Shown: positions 1-6,361 of the stretch, in pieces
Layout: each line of letters begins with the position of its first letter
Numbering within the stretch: the first letter of the stretch is position 1
Origin: an uncultured Anaerosolibacter sp.
GTDB taxonomy: Bacteria > Bacillota_A > Clostridia > Peptostreptococcales > Thermotaleaceae
Length of the DNA: 15,475 bases
NCBI GenBank assembly: GCA_937948705.1
Contig: CALECF010000025.1
Coordinates: 1 to 15,475, forward strand
Direction of reading: 5' to 3'
Translations under genes and position numbers: made by a program
Notes under the pieces: generated by a model
What the model was told of the DNA's origin: nothing
The model's input: the letters and a program-made list of their open reading frames with translations, nothing else
Databases searched by the model: none

Positions 1-373
1 AATCGCTTTAAGGCGGTATTTGCAAGAAGGAGTTTCTATTGCTGCAGTTTCTGATGGTTATCACGACATTGCAGATTATTGTGCGGTCGTTGCAAGTACA
101 CTGGGAGCGTATGGAGCTATAAATATTCAATTGCGCCTCAAAGATGGAATGCCGGTAATTTTCGAAATAAATCCCAGATTCAGCAGTTCTACAGGTATGC
201 GGTTGCTATTTGGGATAAATGAGCCGGAAAGCTTAATACGCTCAGAAGTGCTTTGCCAGGAGGTAATACCCGGCTGGGCAGCAACTGGCCTTGTATTGAG
301 GCAATACAGCGATTATTACTTTCCATTAGATAAGCTTAACTCGCTTTCTACAGCCAGGCTTCACCATATATAA
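1..373 (+). CDS. ATP-grasp domain protein, C-terminal part (5' end outside window)
   Basis: The reading frame is open from the left edge (first full codon at base 2) to the TAA at 371-373, so about 124 C-terminal residues are visible. The segment GAINIQLRLKDGMPVIFEINPRF, with its core written here as FEINPRFSSSTG, matches the metal- and ATP-binding end of ATP-grasp enzymes of the carbamoyl-phosphate-synthase-like type, where the Glu and Asn of E-I-N-P-R coordinate Mg-ATP. Such enzymes join a carboxylate to an amine or thiol through an acyl-phosphate. The substrate cannot be read from this part. The TTG at 20 could be mistaken for a start, but the frame continues upstream and that codon lies inside the fold. 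Two terminator-like hairpins follow, so it is probably the last gene of its transcript. Confidence 0.8.
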   Translation, partial: IALRRYLQEGVSIAAVSDGYHDIADYCAVVASTLGAYGAINIQLRLKDGMPVIFEINPRFSSSTGMRLLFGINEPESLIRSEVLCQEVIPGWAATGLVLRQYSDYYFPLDKLNSLSTARLHHI

Positions 374-447
374 AGTGAAGAGGCTCCATGCCATTTTTGT
401 TTGGTGTGTCCATTGCGACTGAGTTATCCAGTTATTAGTAATGATAT

Positions 448-504
448 AAAAACCGCAGCTACAGCAGTACGGTGAACCCTACCATAAGTAACGGCGGTTT
501 TTTT
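448..504 (+). terminator. Rho-independent terminator downstream of ATP-grasp gene
   Basis: The arm AAAAACCGC (448-456) pairs with GCGGTTTTT, starting at 494 and running into a seven-T tract (498-504). The 37-nt interval between the arms has weak internal pairing (GGT/ACC). It is placed 75 nt after the ATP-grasp stop codon. Confidence 0.55.
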
Positions 505-549
505 GTATATAAGTTCGGATTGCTTCACCTTCACTATTTAAATTCACGA

Positions 550-576
550 AAAAAGTCGCACAATGTGCGGCTTTTT
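550..576 (+). terminator. Strong short hairpin terminator
   Basis: AAAAAGTCGCAC (550-561), loop AAT, then GTGCGGCTTTTT (565-576): a 12-bp stem with one G-T pair, A-rich on the left and T-rich on the right, so it could stop transcription from either side. It insulates the ATP-grasp unit from the hydrolase-TetR operon. Together with the preceding hairpin and the promoter at 671 it accounts for most of the 374-736 gap; nothing else was seen there except one TTGAAC half-site near 613. Confidence 0.7.
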
Positions 577-670
577 GTGCATGTGGGTTTTGAAGAGCGA
601 GATTTAGAATGTGTTGAACAGTTGACTATACCGTAGTGTTTTCAATGGATTCGATTTGAACTTACATTGA

Positions 671-699
671 TTGATTTTGTTCATTTTCCAAGTTATACT
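671..699 (+). promoter_or_regulatory. SigmaA-type promoter of hydrolase-tetR operon
   Basis: The -35 box TTGATT (671-676) and -10 box TATACT (694-699) are separated by exactly 17 nt, predicting a start near 706. The TTG at 671 opens a long frame into the hydrolase, but that codon is part of the -35 box and not a plausible translation start. Confidence 0.7.
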
Positions 700-706
700 T
701 ATAACA

Positions 707-722
707 ATTGAACATGTTCAAT
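707..722 (+). promoter_or_regulatory. Perfect 16-bp palindrome, likely TetR operator
   Basis: ATTGAACATGTTCAAT is identical to its reverse complement and begins at the predicted transcription start. TetR-family dimers commonly bind palindromes of about this size overlapping a promoter, and a TetR gene is the second gene of the operon, so autoregulation is inferred. A single TTGAAC half-site also lies near 613. Confidence 0.65.
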
Positions 723-736
723 GGAGGAGAATGAAA

Positions 737-1711
737 ATGAGTACAACAAATAAGAGTACCATAAAAAAAATAGTAGTGGGCATCGTTTTTGTATTAATAA
801 GCATAGCCGTTGTTTTTCTAGGGGTTCAGTACAAACGATTTTCGAAAGTTAAATTGGATCAGATTGAGAAAGTTAACGCAAAAAGTGTTGTAGTTGAAAT
901 AGATCAGGGAATTATTGAATATTCAATCTCTGGTAAAGGATATCCTGTGTTAATAATACATGGTGCTGGAGGTGGATATGATCAAGGATTGCTGCTAGCA
1001 GACAGATTCCTGCCAAAGGATTGCATGGTAATTGCAGTGTCCAGGTTCGGATATCTAAATACCCCATTGCCAGAAGATCCTACCCCCGATCATCAAGCGG
1101 ATATGTACAGGGGCTTACTCGATAAATTAGGAATAAACGAAGTTCATGTGGTAGCTGTCTCAGATGGGGGTCCATCTGGCTTGAAATTCAGCATAAATTA
1201 TCCTGAACGTGTGAAATCACTTACGATGATGTGTGCAAAAAGTAAAACTCCACCAAAGTTAACAACTGCTCAGTCAGTAGTCTTTGGAACGATATTTGAT
1301 AATGATTTTCTATTCTGGATGATTACAGAGTATATCCAATCAGATCTGATGAATGTATTGGGGGTATCTAAAGAAGTTCAGGAAAAAATGACCGCAGATG
1401 AAATAGAAATGGCCAGTGAGTTTTTTGAAATTATGAATCCTATTTCCTTGAGAAAAAAAGGGATTTTCAATGCAAATGTTCAATTTATAGAATTGTCACC
1501 TGAAGATTATCCAATTTGGGAGATAAAAGCCCCAACATTGGTGGTTCATGCTGAAGATGATACACTACAACCCTTTTATTATGCTGAATATACCCACGAA
1601 AAAATTGCAAATTCTACTTTACTCTCCTTTAAGGAAGGTGGACATATGTTTTTTAGCCATCATGATGAAATTTCGGAAGCTATAAAGCGTTTTTTTAGCA
1701 ACGTGTTTTAA
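737..1711 (+). CDS. Membrane-anchored alpha/beta hydrolase
   Basis: The start at 737 was chosen because GGAGGA (723-728) lies 8 nt upstream; the frame stays open to 671 but that part overlaps the promoter. The 324-residue product begins with a short basic stretch and one hydrophobic helix (about residues 12-30), suggesting a membrane anchor with an extracytoplasmic catalytic domain. The domain shows the oxyanion motif HGAGGG (about 75-80), a nucleophile elbow VAVSDGG with Ser about 142, an acidic residue in HAEDD (about 274-275) and the catalytic His in GGH (about 303). This is the full triad of the family. The substrate is unknown; esterase, lipase or epoxide-hydrolase-like activity is possible. 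The gene is followed after 9 nt by a tetR gene, so its expression probably answers to a ligand of that regulator. Confidence 0.85.
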   Translation: MSTTNKSTIKKIVVGIVFVLISIAVVFLGVQYKRFSKVKLDQIEKVNAKSVVVEIDQGIIEYSISGKGYPVLIIHGAGGGYDQGLLLADRFLPKDCMVIAVSRFGYLNTPLPEDPTPDHQADMYRGLLDKLGINEVHVVAVSDGGPSGLKFSINYPERVKSLTMMCAKSKTPPKLTTAQSVVFGTIFDNDFLFWMITEYIQSDLMNVLGVSKEVQEKMTADEIEMASEFFEIMNPISLRKKGIFNANVQFIELSPEDYPIWEIKAPTLVVHAEDDTLQPFYYAEYTHEKIANSTLLSFKEGGHMFFSHHDEISEAIKRFFSNVF

Positions 1712-1720
1712 GGAGGTCAT

Positions 1721-2290
1721 ATGTCAGAAATAAAAGCACTATTAATTAAATCGGTCATAGCCCTGCTTGATGACGAGTTTGACGCTGAAGCGTTAACTAT
1801 TAGACAGATCGCATATGAAGCACATATATCTACTGGGCTGATTCATTATCATTTTGGTAGTAAGTGGAACTTGATTGTGGCAGCTATTTCATCCATAATC
1901 GATGATGCAGCTATTGAAGCCTTTCAGACATTGTCTAATCTTAGTGACTCTCCAAAGCAGCAGTTGAGAACATTTTTGAAGGCTATGGCTATGGTGGTAT
2001 GTAAGTACCAAAAGTATACAAGTGTACTTATTAGAGATGAGTTGAGCAGTGATCGTTTTAGTACACCAGAAACAATTGTCGGTCTGTTAAAGGAAATAAA
2101 GCCAGATTTATCTGAAAAAGAGATCAGATATCTTGCGATTCAAGTTGTTGCACCAATTCAATATGTATTTTTGAAAGAACGTGGATTAAGAAACTACTTG
2201 GGGAGCGAGGAACAAAGTATTCCTCATACTATTGCATTAGATGATTACGAGGAAATAATGGAAGTTTTTCTAAAGGCATTAGGTATCTAG
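1721..2290 (+). CDS. TetR/AcrR-family transcriptional regulator
   Basis: This 189-residue protein starts at an ATG preceded by AAGGAGGT. Residues about 25-51 (TIRQIAYEAHISTGLIHYHF followed by GSKWNL) are the typical TetR helix-turn-helix, with the Y-H-F-G-S-K signature at the end of the recognition region. The remaining helices would form the ligand-binding and dimer domain, which is not assignable by sequence. The gene lies 9 nt after the hydrolase and shares its promoter, whose start carries a 16-bp palindrome. The simplest reading is that it represses its own operon and releases DNA when a substrate or product of the hydrolase binds. Length is normal for the family. Confidence 0.93.
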   Translation: MSEIKALLIKSVIALLDDEFDAEALTIRQIAYEAHISTGLIHYHFGSKWNLIVAAISSIIDDAAIEAFQTLSNLSDSPKQQLRTFLKAMAMVVCKYQKYTSVLIRDELSSDRFSTPETIVGLLKEIKPDLSEKEIRYLAIQVVAPIQYVFLKERGLRNYLGSEEQSIPHTIALDDYEEIMEVFLKALGI

Positions 2291-2313
2291 CAGTCTCCAC
2301 CCATCCAATCCCA

Positions 2314-2340
2314 AAAGACCATAAGCGGTCTTTCTTTCTT
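2314..2340 (+). terminator. Terminator of hydrolase-tetR operon
   Basis: AAAGACC (2314-2320), loop ATAAGC, GGTCTTT (2327-2333), followed by the T-rich run CTTTCTT. It lies 24 nt after the TetR stop codon. Confidence 0.65.
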
Positions 2341-2359
2341 CACCTGCCCTGTCGTAATT

Positions 2360-2506
2360 ATGGTAGGCAAGCGTGGAAGGTTCTTGCTTGTTAGATTGAC
2401 AGAGGTATAAATAATGAAGAAAAAATGTAATTTTGTAATTCATGCTTATTGTCTCATGGATAACCATGTGCATCTATTAATTAATGACAATGGGAATGAC
2501 ATATGA
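2360..2506 (+). pseudogene. Remnant of Y1 (HUH) RAYT-like transposase
   Basis: From the ATG at 2414 to the TGA at 2504-2506, 30 codons read MKKKCNFVIHAYCLMDNHVH and then LLINDNGNDI. The block AYCLMDNHVHLL is the hallmark HUH metal-binding region of Y1 transposases of the REP-associated type. In the same frame upstream, separated only by the TAA at 2408, residues GRFLLVRLTEV fit the helix that normally precedes it (RRFLxxLxEV). The catalytic tyrosine and all of the C-terminal half are missing, as is the N-terminus, so the protein cannot be active. It ends about 20 nt before a GGGAC-type repeat (2527-2542), which resembles the ends such transposases act on. Identification is by motif only; the fragment length and interrupted frame are seen directly. 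Confidence 0.7.
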
Positions 2507-2526
2507 GTCATAAGATGAGCAAGCAA

Positions 2527-2542
2527 GGACCGTCCCTACTTG
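2527..2542 (-). repeat. GGGAC-type short repeat, copy 1
   Basis: On the minus strand this reads CAAGTAGGGACGGTCC. The first 11 bases recur exactly at 6302-6312 on the plus strand. It lies beside the Y1 transposase remnant. Confidence 0.5.
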
Positions 2543-2636
2543 CCTTTTTCACACAATGGAAACGACTGATACCATATTGACGTATTAGATAATGAAACGA
2601 AGCATTTAATAATATTATAATGGGAGATGCATTTAT

Positions 2637-3416
2637 ATGAAAACAAGCATTTATTATTTTACTGGAACAGGGAATTCCCTGAAAGTGGCAAAAGACCTAT
2701 CAGAAAGGCTTGGAGAGACAACACTGATCTCTATTCCTAAGGCAATGGAATTAGAGATTGATACATCTAGTGACAGCATAGGAATAGTTTTTCCTGTCTA
2801 CTGTTGGGGGATGCCTTTGATGGTTGCTGAATTCATTAAAAAACTAAGAAGGGAGCATGCAAAGTATTTTTTTGCCATAGCTACCTGTGGAGGGTCTGCC
2901 GCAGGAACACTTCTACAGACTGAGAAAAGCCTTGCAAAGCAAAACATAAAACTTTCGTCGGGCTTTATCGTACAAATGCCTACAAACTATATTATATGGG
3001 GAGGGGCCATATCCGAGGAACGACAAAAAGTAATGTTTGAGAACTGGAACAATAGCGTTGATCGGATTGCATACACGATAAAGAACCAGGCAGAACATGG
3101 TGTAGAATCTGGTTCGGTGGTAGCTAACTTTTTCTTAAGTAAAGCACTGTATAGTGTATCTATGCCCCAGTTTCCTAAAATGGATAAGGCTTTCTGGGCG
3201 GACAGCAAATGTGATCACTGTGGAATATGCAATAGAGTTTGCCCTACTGATAACATAGAGATCAAGGAAGGGAAGCCAGTCTGGAACCATAGATGTGAGC
3301 AGTGCCTTGCCTGTATCCAATGGTGTCCGAAACAAGCTATTCAGTACGGTAAGAAGACCCAAGGGCGTGAACGATATACAAATCCCTTTGTGAGTCTCAA
3401 AGAGTTCATGGAATAG
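2637..3416 (+). CDS. EFR1-family flavodoxin/ferredoxin fusion protein
   Basis: This 259-residue soluble redox protein starts at an ATG 9 nt after GGGAGA. The N-terminal part is flavodoxin-like: YYFTGTGNSLKVAKDL (about residues 6-21) is the phosphate-binding loop for FMN. The C-terminal part has two 4Fe-4S sites, CDHCGICNRVCP (Cys 192, 195, 198, 202) and CEQCLACIQWCP (Cys 220, 223, 226, 230), the pattern of bacterial 2[4Fe-4S] ferredoxins. The fold order matches the EFR1 family common in anaerobic Clostridia. It probably passes electrons between a ferredoxin pool and a flavin-dependent partner; the partner is unknown and no redox enzyme is adjacent. No convincing promoter or terminator was found around it. 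Confidence 0.88.
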   Translation: MKTSIYYFTGTGNSLKVAKDLSERLGETTLISIPKAMELEIDTSSDSIGIVFPVYCWGMPLMVAEFIKKLRREHAKYFFAIATCGGSAAGTLLQTEKSLAKQNIKLSSGFIVQMPTNYIIWGGAISEERQKVMFENWNNSVDRIAYTIKNQAEHGVESGSVVANFFLSKALYSVSMPQFPKMDKAFWADSKCDHCGICNRVCPTDNIEIKEGKPVWNHRCEQCLACIQWCPKQAIQYGKKTQGRERYTNPFVSLKEFME

Positions 3417-3478
3417 CATCATGAAACCAACAAGAATAAGCGATGACTAAATAGGACTAAATAAATTCACTGAATTAA

Positions 3479-3507
3479 TTGATTTATGATAGAATTTTGG
3501 ATATAAT
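3479..3507 (+). promoter_or_regulatory. Promoter of the T-box operon
   Basis: TTGATT (3479-3484), a 17-nt spacer and a consensus TATAAT (3502-3507) predict a transcript starting near 3514 that runs into the T-box leader. Confidence 0.75.
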
Positions 3508-3574
3508 ACTACTAATTTAAGATCTGCATAACGAAGAATTGTGATATTTCACATTTCGGAGTATAAGAAATAAA

Positions 3575-3850
3575 GGCTATGATAAGAAAGAGTAGCAATC
3601 AGGATTCCAAACAGAAAGTCACCGGGTGATGAGAGGTACATGGATATTGACTGTGAATACATCTTGGAGCTTTGCACCGAAAGGATTGACCTAGTAGGCT
3701 GCAACGGGAACCTGCACACGTTATCGTGCTAGAGTATATCTTTTATAGGAATGTACTTGATAAGGTAAGCAATGTAAGTTGCTTATGAACTAAGGTGGTA
3801 ACACGAGATAATATCTCGTCCTTTTGAAAACAAGAGGACGAGTTTTTTAT
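3575..3850 (+). promoter_or_regulatory. T-box riboswitch, probable tyrosine (UAC) specifier
   Basis: The T-box sequence AAGGTGGTAACACG (3792-3805) is followed by an intrinsic terminator: CTCGTCCTTTTG (3815-3826) pairs over 12 bp (one G-U) with CAAGAGGACGAG (3831-3842), then six Ts. The competing antiterminator pairs AAGG (3792-3795) with CCTT (3820-3823) around the hairpin ACGAGAT/ATCTCGT. Stem III is TAAGCAA/TTGCTTA (3766-3772 and 3779-3785). Stem I begins near the AGAGTAGC at 3589-3596, and the specifier loop GTGAA-TAC-ATCTTGGAGC places TAC (Tyr) at 3658-3660. The TGGT bulge fits a tRNA acceptor ending ACCA, as tRNA-Tyr has. Uncharged tRNA would stabilise the antiterminator and let transcription continue. 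The tyrosine assignment comes from loop position and is supported by the TyrS-like remnant 68 nt downstream. Confidence 0.93.
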
Positions 3851-3918
3851 TGTTCGTTTTTATCTTTTTATAGACCTTGCAAGTGTTGGAAAGAAAATAT
3901 TTTAAGGAGATGTTAAAT

Positions 3919-4011
3919 ATGCTAACACCAAAAGAACAAATGCCAATTATATACAAGGGCGAACACACCCTTGTAAATGAGGAAGAATTGCTTGAAAAGC
4001 TAAAGAAATAG
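3919..4011 (+). pseudogene. Truncated tyrosyl-tRNA synthetase N-terminus (30 codons)
   Basis: The ATG at 3919 follows AAGGAGA with good spacing and opens a 30-codon frame, MLTPKEQMPIIYKGEHTLVN then EEELLEKLKK, ending in TAG. The pattern xxPxEQxxII-x-G-x-x-x-x-x-N/P-EEELLxKLKK is how many bacterial tyrosyl-tRNA synthetases begin, and the leader is a T-box with a Tyr specifier, which strongly supports the identity. A full enzyme is about 400 residues, so over 90% is gone. Past the TAG the same frame stays open for 25 codons and includes HLGPIDSFR (about 4057-4083), whose HLG is reminiscent of the class I HIGH-like motif; this second similarity is weak. Alternatively it could be a small leader peptide, but its close likeness to the TyrS start argues for decay. 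Confidence 0.65.
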
Positions 4012-4111
4012 GGAAGATGGCTCCTATTATTTTTCAATTCATTTTTAAAAGTCATTCATCTTGGCCCTATTGATTCGTTTCGTTAGTACATAGATTAAGG
4101 GAGGTAGAATC

Positions 4112-4819
4112 ATGAAGTATACTATTAAACCAGAGGTATTTGAGATTAATCCACGGCTTCATTTTGGAATCCTGATAGGAAAAGGACTTAGCAATAGTGA
4201 GTCAACACCTTCAGATGTGGATTTGATTAGGCGTATGGAGAGTCATGTGAGACAAACAATGAAGGCGGAAGAGCTTAGAAATCTTCCTACTATAAAAGAA
4301 TATCGCAGTACCATGGAAAAGGCAGGGATAAATCCTAACAAATATTCGGTATCTACTGAGGCTATGCTAAAGAGGGTGTTAAAGGGCAACGCACTACCCA
4401 CGATTAACGCACTAGTAGATTTATGCAACGTAGTTTCCTTAGAAAATCAGATTTCCTTAGGAGGTCATGATCTAAGGGATATACACGAGGATTTGAGTGT
4501 TTGTTTCAGTAGAGGGGCAGAAAGATTTTTGCCCTTTGGTACAACGGAATATGAAAAGGTAGAAGAAGGAGAACTAGTTTTTACTAGTGGCGATATTGTC
4601 CAGACAAGAAAATGGATTTGGCGTCAGAGTGAATTAGGAAAAATGACACTAGATACAAAAAATGTTATCTTTCAGTTGGTGGGATTTGAAGACAGCGAGG
4701 GAAGTCCTCTGATGGGGGCCCTTTACTCACTGGAAAAGCTTATTGAAGAACGATTTGGTGGTACATACCAGCGATATATAGTGAATCAAAGGAATCCTAG
4801 TATTGAATTTAATGCTTAA
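4112..4819 (+). CDS. Stand-alone B3/B4 (PheRS beta editing-like) tRNA-domain protein
   Basis: The 235-residue protein starts at an ATG preceded by GGGAGG (4100-4105). Residues about 60-215 match the B3/B4 domain of the phenylalanyl-tRNA synthetase beta chain: LPTIKEYRSTMEKAGINPNK, the segment ALPTINALVDLCNVVSLENQ, and later GHDLRDIHEDLSV and VFQLVGFED-like strands. In PheRS this domain hydrolyses Tyr wrongly attached to tRNA-Phe; solo copies are presumed to edit in trans or to act on amino-acyl substrates, though few are characterised. It lies downstream of a Tyr T-box and the tyrS remnant with no terminator other than the T-box one, so its transcription should rise when tRNA-Tyr is uncharged. 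The HAD gene 112 nt further on may be co-transcribed. The domain call is firm; the function in this cell is inferred. Confidence 0.85.
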   Translation: MKYTIKPEVFEINPRLHFGILIGKGLSNSESTPSDVDLIRRMESHVRQTMKAEELRNLPTIKEYRSTMEKAGINPNKYSVSTEAMLKRVLKGNALPTINALVDLCNVVSLENQISLGGHDLRDIHEDLSVCFSRGAERFLPFGTTEYEKVEEGELVFTSGDIVQTRKWIWRQSELGKMTLDTKNVIFQLVGFEDSEGSPLMGALYSLEKLIEERFGGTYQRYIVNQRNPSIEFNA

Positions 4820-4931
4820 TACGCCAGGTACAGTGAAGCCTATGGGGACTTTCTTTATTAGATGAACCGTACTACAAAAGACTGTGTTTTTATTGGGATG
4901 GAAAAAGATTATATTATAGGGGGATAGGATA

Positions 4932-5708
4932 ATGAGCTTAAAGAATATTGATACCATTATTTTTGATTTAAATGGGACTTTGTATGAAAGGGGCATAGCT
5001 ATTGAGAATGTCAACAATACGCTACAAACTTTAAAGGAAAAAGGATACAATCTGACGTTTATTACGAATACAGACGGACGAAGCATAGCTGATGTATACA
5101 ACAGCGTAATCAAAAAAGGCATAGAAATAAGGAAGGAGGAATTATATACACCAGTAACCGCAGTAAAAGAATTTATCAATGAAAATAGAAATAAAACCTT
5201 TTACCCACTTGTTCATGATGATGTGTTGGTGGATTTGGAAGGGACTAGCAGGGACGAACATCATCCTGACTATGTCATTATTGGGGATTTTTGTGATAAA
5301 GTTTCTCATGAAGAAATCAATAAAGTTTTTAGAATGATAAAAAATGGCGCAGAGATTATAGCTCTATCTAAAACGCTTTGGTATATAGATGTAGACGGAT
5401 ATACGATAAACACAGGTGCCTTTGTAAAGATGTTTGAAATTGCCTGCAACAAGGAAGCGATATTAATGGGAAAGCCCTCAGAAAAATTTTTTCATATGGG
5501 ACTGAAAAGAACCAATAGTAGTCCAGAAAGAACGGTGGTAGTAGGTGATGATATTACTACCGATATACTAGGGGCAAAGCAAATCAATACTACTGGGATT
5601 TTAGTTAAAACCGGAGTATATAGTGAAGTACAACTTGAGAAAGCCCAATCTAAGCCTGATTATATTATAGAGAATGTAAATGAATTAATTAAGTTATTGA
5701 ATATCTAG
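4932..5708 (+). CDS. HAD-IIA family hydrolase, HDHD2/LHPP-like
   Basis: This 258-residue protein shows all HAD motifs: motif I FDLNGTL (Asp12, Asn14), motif II FITNTDG (about 43-49), the catalytic Lys in MGKPSEKFF (Lys181) and motif III VVVGDDITTD (Asp206, Asp207). The residues LSKTLWYIDVDGYTINTGAF and GILVKTGVYSE resemble the type II capped HDHD2 and LHPP phosphatases rather than NagD. Asp12 would form the phospho-aspartate. The second acidic residue of motif I, usually Asp, is Asn here; HDHD2-like proteins often lack it too, so activity is not excluded. Substrate is unknown. It starts at an ATG behind a GGGGGATAGG purine run. It follows the B3/B4 gene by 112 nt with no clear terminator, so it may belong to the T-box-controlled transcript. 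Confidence 0.85.
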   Translation: MSLKNIDTIIFDLNGTLYERGIAIENVNNTLQTLKEKGYNLTFITNTDGRSIADVYNSVIKKGIEIRKEELYTPVTAVKEFINENRNKTFYPLVHDDVLVDLEGTSRDEHHPDYVIIGDFCDKVSHEEINKVFRMIKNGAEIIALSKTLWYIDVDGYTINTGAFVKMFEIACNKEAILMGKPSEKFFHMGLKRTNSSPERTVVVGDDITTDILGAKQINTTGILVKTGVYSEVQLEKAQSKPDYIIENVNELIKLLNI

Positions 5709-5774
5709 TGGGTGACAACACAACCATTTCAGTGAAAAATATTATTAAAGTTTTACGGGAAAAAGGAGAAAAAC

Positions 5775-6179
5775 ATGATTGAAGGAATAAGTCATATCAC
5801 TTTTATAGTAAAAAATCTTGAACTAGCCTCTAAATTCTTTACCTTTGTTTTTAATGCTGAAGAGATATATTCTAGTGGTAATGAAACATTTTCAATAGCC
5901 AAAGAAAAATTCTTTTTAATTGGAGGCCAATGGATTGCGATTATGGAAGGTGACTCAATGCTTGAGCGTACATATAACCATGTTGCATTTAAAATACCTG
6001 ACAAAGAATTTGATGCTTATAAGGCTAAAGTTGAAAGCCTAGGTTTGGATTTTAAACCTCCAAGGGCAAGAGTTGAAGGTGAAGGCCGCTCACTATATTT
6101 TTATGATTTTGACAATCATCTTTTTGAAATACATACAGGGACACTTGCACAGCGTTTAAAAAGATACTCTCACAAATAG
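5775..6179 (+). CDS. fosX: FosX, fosfomycin-hydrolysing epoxide hydrolase
   Basis: The 134-residue protein is a single VOC (glyoxalase/bleomycin resistance) fold unit of the length usual for FosX. Metal ligands are at the expected places: His7 in GISHITF, His69 in YNHVAFK and Glu118 in NHLFEIHTG. Glu44, in SIAKEKFFL, matches the general base that lets FosX open the fosfomycin epoxide with water, in contrast to FosA and FosB, which use glutathione or a bacillithiol/cysteine thiol. The segments PPRARVEGEGRS and YFYDFDNHLFEIHTGTL are strongly FosX-like. The enzyme is cytoplasmic and Mn-dependent in known members. The ATG is preceded by AAAAGGAG. It lies 66 nt after the HAD gene on the same strand, and no dedicated regulator is visible. 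Such chromosomal fosX genes are typical of soil and gut Firmicutes. Confidence 0.92.
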   Translation: MIEGISHITFIVKNLELASKFFTFVFNAEEIYSSGNETFSIAKEKFFLIGGQWIAIMEGDSMLERTYNHVAFKIPDKEFDAYKAKVESLGLDFKPPRARVEGEGRSLYFYDFDNHLFEIHTGTLAQRLKRYSHK

Positions 6180-6301
6180 AAAGATCATAACAATTGTAAG
6201 GTGAGGTTCTAAGACAGAAGAGCAGTTTAAGAGGCTCATTATCTTTGTATAATTAAGCAGTTACAACATATATGGGACAAGAAAACATGTACTATGATAA
6301 T

Positions 6302-6318
6302 CAAGTAGGGACTGTTCC
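6302..6318 (+). repeat. GGGAC-type short repeat, copy 2
   Basis: CAAGTAGGGACTGTTCC. Its first 11 bases equal the minus-strand start of the copy at 2527-2542. It lies 44 nt upstream of the GNAT gene at 6362. Confidence 0.45.
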
Positions 6319-6361
6319 AAGTAATTTAATAAAAAATATACGATAAAAGGAGAGAAGCATT

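Noticed and set aside
2279..2473. Minus-strand 64-residue frame
   Set aside because: It overlaps the TetR terminator and runs antisense to the HUH motif of the transposase remnant; no ribosome site or family resemblance.
3783..4055. Minus-strand 90-residue frame across the T-box and the tyrS remnant
   Set aside because: It is antisense to a T-box terminator and a recognisable remnant, has low-complexity Ser/Lys/Phe content and no ribosome site.
4727..5179. Minus-strand 150-residue hydrophobic frame
   Set aside because: It is antisense to the 5' half of the HAD gene, whose motifs are clear; the hydrophobicity is a by-product of the complementary codons.
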